From: Alphaproteobacteria bacterium
Lineage (GTDB): Bacteria > Pseudomonadota > Alphaproteobacteria > UBA11222
Length of the DNA: 39,009 nucleotides
Assembly: GCA_009693835.1 (NCBI GenBank)
Contig: SHWM01000016.1
Span: forward strand, 1 to 39,009
Direction of reading: 5' to 3'
Shown here: piece after piece, positions 35,729 to 39,009 of the stretch
Layout of the letters: each line of letters starts with the position of its first letter
Position numbering within the stretch: the stretch's first letter is position 1
Made by a program: the position numbers and the translations under genes
The notes under the pieces: generated by a model
Told to the model about the DNA's origin: nothing
The model's database searches: none
The model's input: the letters and a program-made list of their open reading frames with translations, nothing else

Positions 35729-36147
35729 GCAAACTCTGTTCCTTCCAGCCTGATTTCCCTCTTATCTCTTTTTCCTGGGCCTGATGCTTGTTCTCTGGAT
35801 TTGATCCGGTTGATTCAATGCCTGTAGCTTCACTTACTCGTTTTGTTACTAATTTTAAGCATAGAACCATTTATACGTTACATAAGTAATTTAAATTGTG
35901 AATGATATATATAAAAACAATGTTAATTATTTTGATATTATTTAGTATAAATTGTTATTAGTTAAAATATACTTATACGATAGTTGTGTAAGCTATTTGC
36001 AATCTATAGAATTAATTAGAAAAATATAACTATTCATATCAACGCTAGTTAGTATTTTAGTAATAGTTGAGGCCGTAACATGCCGCTTTCCACCAGTTCC
36101 TGCTTCAGGTAGAAGCCATTCATAGAAATGAGGCGCAGGAAAACAAC
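35729..36147. other. AT-rich gap between the broken paralogue and the hydratase gene
   Basis: No gene of size is seen here. 35881-36060 is only about 18% G+C by hand count (33 of 180 bases) in an otherwise GC-rich window, with many TA-rich -10-like strings. The start sites of two divergent genes flank it. A ten-codon open frame at 36080-36112 has GAGG 7 bases before its ATG and could be a leader peptide for the downstream gene. Confidence 0.7.
36080..36112 (+). CDS. Possible 10-codon leader ORF upstream of the hydratase gene
   Basis: ATG 36080 with a GAGG ribosome site 7 bases upstream reads MPLSTSSCFR and stops at TAG 36110-36112. It ends 35 bases before the GTG of the next gene. Chance occurrence is quite possible. 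It has no cluster of one amino acid that would point to classical attenuation. Confidence 0.2.
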   Translation: MPLSTSSCFR

Positions 36148-37203
36148 GTGGGCAAAACCAGTACGGGCAATTATTTCGAGGATTTCGAGATCGGCCGTAT
36201 TCTGCGGCACGCGACCCCGCGCACGGTGACACAGGGCGACGCGGCGATCTATACCGCCCTGTTCGGTCCGCGCTTTGCCTTGACGTCCTCGGATGAATTC
36301 GCGCGCTCGCTGGGCCTGGCCTGCGCCCCTATCGATAACCTGCTGGCCTTTCATATAATCTTTGGCAAGACCGTCCCGGACATATCACTTAATGCCATCG
36401 CAATTCTTGGCTATGCCGATTGCCGCTTTCTCGCGCCCGTCTATCCGGGCGACACCCTGTCCGCCACTTCTGAAATCATTGGCCTGCGCGAACTGTCGAA
36501 TGGCAAATCGGGCGTCGTTTATGTGCGCAGCGCTGGCGTTAATCAGCGCCACGAGGTGGTCATCGACTATGTTCGCTGGGTGATGGTGCGCAAACGCGAC
36601 GAAACGGCCCCCGCCCGTCCCGGCGGCGTGCCTGAATTGCCGCAGGCGGTGGCGGCGCAAGACCTTGTCGTGCCCTCCAGCCTGAATTTCAGAGGGTTTA
36701 ATTGCGATTTATCTGGCGCGCCGCATCTCTGGGAGGATTACCAGATTGGCGAGAAGATTAACCACGTGGACGGCATGACCATCGAGGAAGCCGAGCATAT
36801 GATGGCGGCGCGTCTGTATCAGAACACCGCCAGAGTGCATTTCAACCAGTATATGCAAAACAGCAGCAATGACGCACGGCGGCTGGTCTATGGCGGCCAT
36901 GTGATCAGCCTGGCGCGTGCGCTGAGCTTTAACGGCCTGGCCAACGGCGTCAAAATCGCCGCCATCAATGGCGGACGGCATGTCGCCCCGTGCCATGCGG
37001 GTAACACGGTGTTCGCCTGGTCGGAAATTCTGGACAAGGCCGAGATCAGCGGGCGCAGGGATGTGGGCGCGCTGCGGGTGCGGCTGTTCGCCACAAAGGG
37101 CCAGCCCTGCACTGAATTTCCCGGCGCGACTGAAACCGGGCATCACCCCGGCGTTATTCTCGATCTGGATTACTGGTTGCTGATGGCGCGGCGCGCCGCC
37201 TAG
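36148..37203 (+). CDS. mch: MaoC-family hydratase, mesaconyl-CoA hydratase-like
   Basis: The product is a 351-residue double hot-dog (MaoC) protein resembling mesaconyl-CoA (beta-methylmalyl-CoA) hydratase, which interconverts mesaconyl-CoA and beta-methylmalyl-CoA in the ethylmalonyl-CoA pathway. The first domain has GNYFEDFEIGRILRHATPRTVTQGDAAIY and the ILGYADCRFLAPVYPGDTLSATSEI block. The second starts at LWEDYQIGEKINHVDGMTIEEAEHM and has GGHVISLARALSFNGL and the GNTVFAWSEIL strand. The start is GTG at 36148, the first in-frame start after a stop, with AGGA 7 bases before it. It lies upstream of sdhC, which suits a C4/C5 acyl-CoA role. Its TAG stop overlaps the convergent neighbour's stop in one CTAG. 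The exact substrate is inferred. Confidence 0.75.
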   Translation: MGKTSTGNYFEDFEIGRILRHATPRTVTQGDAAIYTALFGPRFALTSSDEFARSLGLACAPIDNLLAFHIIFGKTVPDISLNAIAILGYADCRFLAPVYPGDTLSATSEIIGLRELSNGKSGVVYVRSAGVNQRHEVVIDYVRWVMVRKRDETAPARPGGVPELPQAVAAQDLVVPSSLNFRGFNCDLSGAPHLWEDYQIGEKINHVDGMTIEEAEHMMAARLYQNTARVHFNQYMQNSSNDARRLVYGGHVISLARALSFNGLANGVKIAAINGGRHVAPCHAGNTVFAWSEILDKAEISGRRDVGALRVRLFATKGQPCTEFPGATETGHHPGVILDLDYWLLMARRAA

Positions 37204-38309
37204 ATCCGCGCTCGCTTGGCTAAGGTTTCCAGCGCTTCTATCTTCTCGATGCCGGCGTGCATTTCGTTCTGAACGAACTGGACGCGTTTGCGCAGATTTT
37301 GATCAAGGGGCTGACCGCCAAATGCGTCTTCCCAGCCCCGTATCTTCACGGTCAATCCGCACAACACCCCGCCCACCAGTGTCTGACTGGAAATTACCAG
37401 TTTTCGCAATTTATCGAAAGATTCACCGCTGATTTCACCCCACATCTTTTCGGTGATCCTGTAAAAAGCCTCGAATCGGAGGGATACCGAGGCCACGATA
37501 AAATTCAGCGAGCCTTCCAGCGCCTCTGATTCCTTTGAAAATGCTGTATCGCGCCGCAGATCGGGCATCTGCTGCAATTGTTTCAGCTGATCGAGAAATT
37601 CCGTAATGCGCGGCAGATAATTATCGAGAATTTCCTGGTAATAGGCCACCGAAAGGAAAATGTCGGCATAATCCTCCAGCATTTGAGGCAGGTCCTGCAC
37701 ATTTATCTGGAGCTTTTCAGACATTTTGACAAGATTGGCCATAGTCCCGGTTTTGTCCGGGCGTCTCATCGACGCAGCAAGCTGATCAAAATCCTCCACA
37801 TGGCCATCTGCCGGATCGAGTATCTGCCGCAGCAGCGGCGCAATGAATGGCTGCATATGCTTGTTAAGCTGCGCCTTCCTTTGGTTAGAAAGCTGCAAGG
37901 CTCCCAGATTTTCCAGCTCAATGCCAAGGTGGCGCAAGGCAATCCGGGTACTGAACACATCGTAACTGGGAAGCTTGGACAAAGCCGTCAATAATTTCTG
38001 ATCCGGATGCTTGTACCCTTCCTTCCAGCGGAAATAGGTATGGATCTGGGTGGCGTCCACCTGGCCGCTTGCCCCGCTATCGCTGGCGAACATTTCTATA
38101 ACGGAATCAAGCTTTATATTTTTGATAAGTTTGGCGCGCAGTAGCCGCGTGGTTTCCAGGGGCATATTTGCCAACGGCAATATATCGAGCGCATCTGTTT
38201 CCGACTCGCTTCCGTTTAGGTCGGCATGCTGCGCGGCGCTCAAGTCCGTATCTTTCGAATGGCCCCCCGCTACACGGGAAGAACTGAATCGCGGAGGAGG
38301 GGTGTTCAT
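37200..38309 (-). CDS. Uncharacterised helical protein, 369 aa (intact member of a local paralogue family)
   Basis: I do not recognise this family. The N-terminal 35 residues are polar and probably disordered. From about residue 40 the protein looks all-helical: TDALDILPLANMPLETTRLL, then a conserved TYFRWKEGYKHPDQKLLTALSKLPSYDVFSTRI block (about 92-124), DLPQMLEDYADIFLSVAYYQEIL, a charged coiled-coil-like stretch, and the C-terminal motif LVGGVLCGLTVKIRGWEDAFGGQPLDQNLRKR. There is no signal peptide, membrane helix or catalytic motif I can name. ATG 38309 has no clear ribosome site. Its stop shares CTAG with the convergent hydratase gene. A broken copy lies at 34616-35728 and a short remnant near 38531-38593. 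Presence in two near-complete copies argues for a real gene. Confidence 0.75.
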   Translation of the reverse strand: MNTPPPRFSSSRVAGGHSKDTDLSAAQHADLNGSESETDALDILPLANMPLETTRLLRAKLIKNIKLDSVIEMFASDSGASGQVDATQIHTYFRWKEGYKHPDQKLLTALSKLPSYDVFSTRIALRHLGIELENLGALQLSNQRKAQLNKHMQPFIAPLLRQILDPADGHVEDFDQLAASMRRPDKTGTMANLVKMSEKLQINVQDLPQMLEDYADIFLSVAYYQEILDNYLPRITEFLDQLKQLQQMPDLRRDTAFSKESEALEGSLNFIVASVSLRFEAFYRITEKMWGEISGESFDKLRKLVISSQTLVGGVLCGLTVKIRGWEDAFGGQPLDQNLRKRVQFVQNEMHAGIEKIEALETLAKRARI

Positions 38310-38342
38310 ATCTATAAGGTCTATCGCCCAAGGTTAAGTTTC

Positions 38343-38374
38343 CCGCCTGGCGGCTCTTCGTGCCCGGCAGGCGG
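38343..38374. repeat. Inverted repeat upstream of the uncharacterised gene
   Basis: Arms CCGCCTG (38343-38349) and CAGGCGG (38368-38374) enclose an 18-base loop. They lie 34 bases before the ATG at 38309, so the structure would fall in its leader or promoter. Its role is unknown. Confidence 0.35.
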
Positions 38375-38458
38375 ACAACGTTCGCAACCGCTCAGGCCTG
38401 AACCATCATTACAATACTCCAGCCTTTATGAATGAAAACTAAACTACCCTTAAAACAC

Positions 38459-38713
38459 TTATTTGTAGTGAGTTATTACTATATATTGCCAGTTATATTT
38501 GCCGGACCTCGTGTATAGAGCATCGCACCGCGGCGTACCATCAAAGGCGCACTCCCACCCGCGTATCTTCACTGTCAAGCCGCGCGGCACCCCATCAAAA
38601 CGCCCGAGGCCAGAGACGGGCGCCATTTCCCGTCTTATTGAGAAAAAACTATAAAGCCCTCCCAAAATTGACGAAATCATACTTCGTGGCGGATAATTTT
38701 TCGATGTTCCCAT
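38459..38713 (-). pseudogene. Remnant related to the C-terminal motif of the uncharacterised family
   Basis: An 84-codon open frame on the minus strand contains GVPRGLTVKIRGWECAF, which aligns with GVLCGLTVKIRGWEDAF of the intact neighbour at 37200-38309. The matching DNA is 38531-38593 and shares runs such as GTGAAGATACG with the neighbour. The rest of the frame shows no similarity to the family. It is most simply a decayed third copy; a short mobile peptide-coding repeat is the alternative. It lies in the 491-bp gap before sdhC, which otherwise holds only the 38343 hairpin and the sdhC promoter. Confidence 0.6.
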
Positions 38714-38715
38714 GA

Positions 38716-38743
38716 TTGACTTACCGTCCCTCAGGCTTAGTAT
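38716..38743 (+). promoter_or_regulatory. Candidate promoter of the sdh operon
   Basis: Plus-strand TTGACT (38716-38721), 16-base spacer, TAGTAT (38738-38743). The -35 matches 5 of 6 and the -10 matches 4 of 6 of the consensus. It is about 57 bases before the sdhC ATG. Confidence 0.4.
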
Positions 38744-38800
38744 GCGCTGGAATCACATGCGGCAGCCAATGCCGCCAAATAATTAGCAGGGGGGCCAGAA

Positions 38801-39009
38801 ATGGCAGAATCTCGGGGGGACGCAGGCAAGCCGCCAGTCATGCGGTCGCGGCCGCTGTCACCGCATCTCCAGATCTATGGCTGGAAAATCACCATGGCGG
38901 CCTCGATAACCCACCGCATCACCGGCGTGGGGCTGGGCATTGGCAGCCTGCTGCTGACCTGCTGGCTGCTGGCGTTGGCCGCCGGGCCCGAAAGCTACGC
39001 CGCCCTGCA
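38801..39009 (+). CDS. sdhC: Succinate dehydrogenase cytochrome b556 subunit (5' part)
   Basis: The first 69 codons of SdhC, a membrane anchor and haem/quinone-binding subunit of complex II, run off the window end. ATG 38801 is preceded by AGGGGGG 6-7 bases away. The sequence RPLSPHLQIYGWKITMAASITHRITGVGL carries the family signature: RPLSPHLQIY, then S-xx-HRITG with the Ser and Arg near the quinone site, running into the first membrane helix (LGIGSLLLTCWLLAL). sdhD, sdhA and sdhB would be expected downstream. Confidence 0.95.
   Translation, partial: MAESRGDAGKPPVMRSRPLSPHLQIYGWKITMAASITHRITGVGLGIGSLLLTCWLLALAAGPESYAAL

Noticed and set aside
1..39009. A CRISPR array, prophage, integron or large insertion sequence
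   Set aside because: No regularly spaced repeats, transposase, integrase or phage structural gene was found on either strand.

Overview
The window is a stretch of an alphaproteobacterial chromosome. The evidence is gene order (tig-clpP-clpX-lon-hup; rpsB-tsf-pyrH-frr-uppS-cdsA-dxr-rseP-bamA-skp-lpxD-fabZ-lpxA; a mesaconyl-CoA hydratase-like gene next to sdhC), family sequence style, and fairly high GC. I cannot name the genus. A Rhodospirillales-like affiliation is possible but is only an impression.

Layout. 1-702 is the 3' end of a luciferase-like flavin oxidoreductase gene. 787-1431 holds GC-rich inverted repeats, a small hypothetical gene and tRNA-Val(UAC). 1502-8181 (minus strand) is the protein quality-control block: hup, lon, clpX, clpP and tig, in the order tig to hup when read in the direction of transcription. 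tRNA-Leu(UAG) follows at 8347-8431. 8469-11140 carries a metabolite-repair enzyme (nnr), a SixA-like phosphatase and a RelE-like toxin/antitoxin pair. 11219-13684 has a membrane coiled-coil/TPR gene interrupted by one in-frame stop, and a PLP aminotransferase.

13712-26282 (minus strand) is a long envelope and translation cluster. It supplies ribosomal protein S2, EF-Ts, UMP kinase, ribosome recycling factor, undecaprenyl-PP synthase, CDP-DAG synthase, DXP reductoisomerase, site-2 protease, BamA, Skp, LpxD, FabZ and LpxA. Many neighbours overlap or abut, so transcription and translation are probably coupled. A clear promoter and a structured leader precede rpsB. dnaE lies upstream of it at 26487-29975.

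From 30037 onward the window turns accessory. It contains a CAP-domain/RTX-like/DUF4214 protein with an apparent frameshift at its very start, a divergent membrane-anchored alkylsulfatase-type metallo-beta-lactamase protein, and a family of about 370-residue proteins I do not recognise. That family is present as one intact gene (37200-38309), one copy broken by a single TAA (34616-35728), and one short remnant (around 38531-38593). The copies flank a mesaconyl-CoA hydratase-like gene and an AT-rich island of about 18% GC. The window ends in the first 69 codons of sdhC.

The best leads are the unrecognised paralogue family with its decay series; the three accessory genes that each carry exactly one lesion while every core gene is intact; and two nested palindromic elements, at 1932-2048 between lon and hup and at 24400-24464 between tsf and pyrH.
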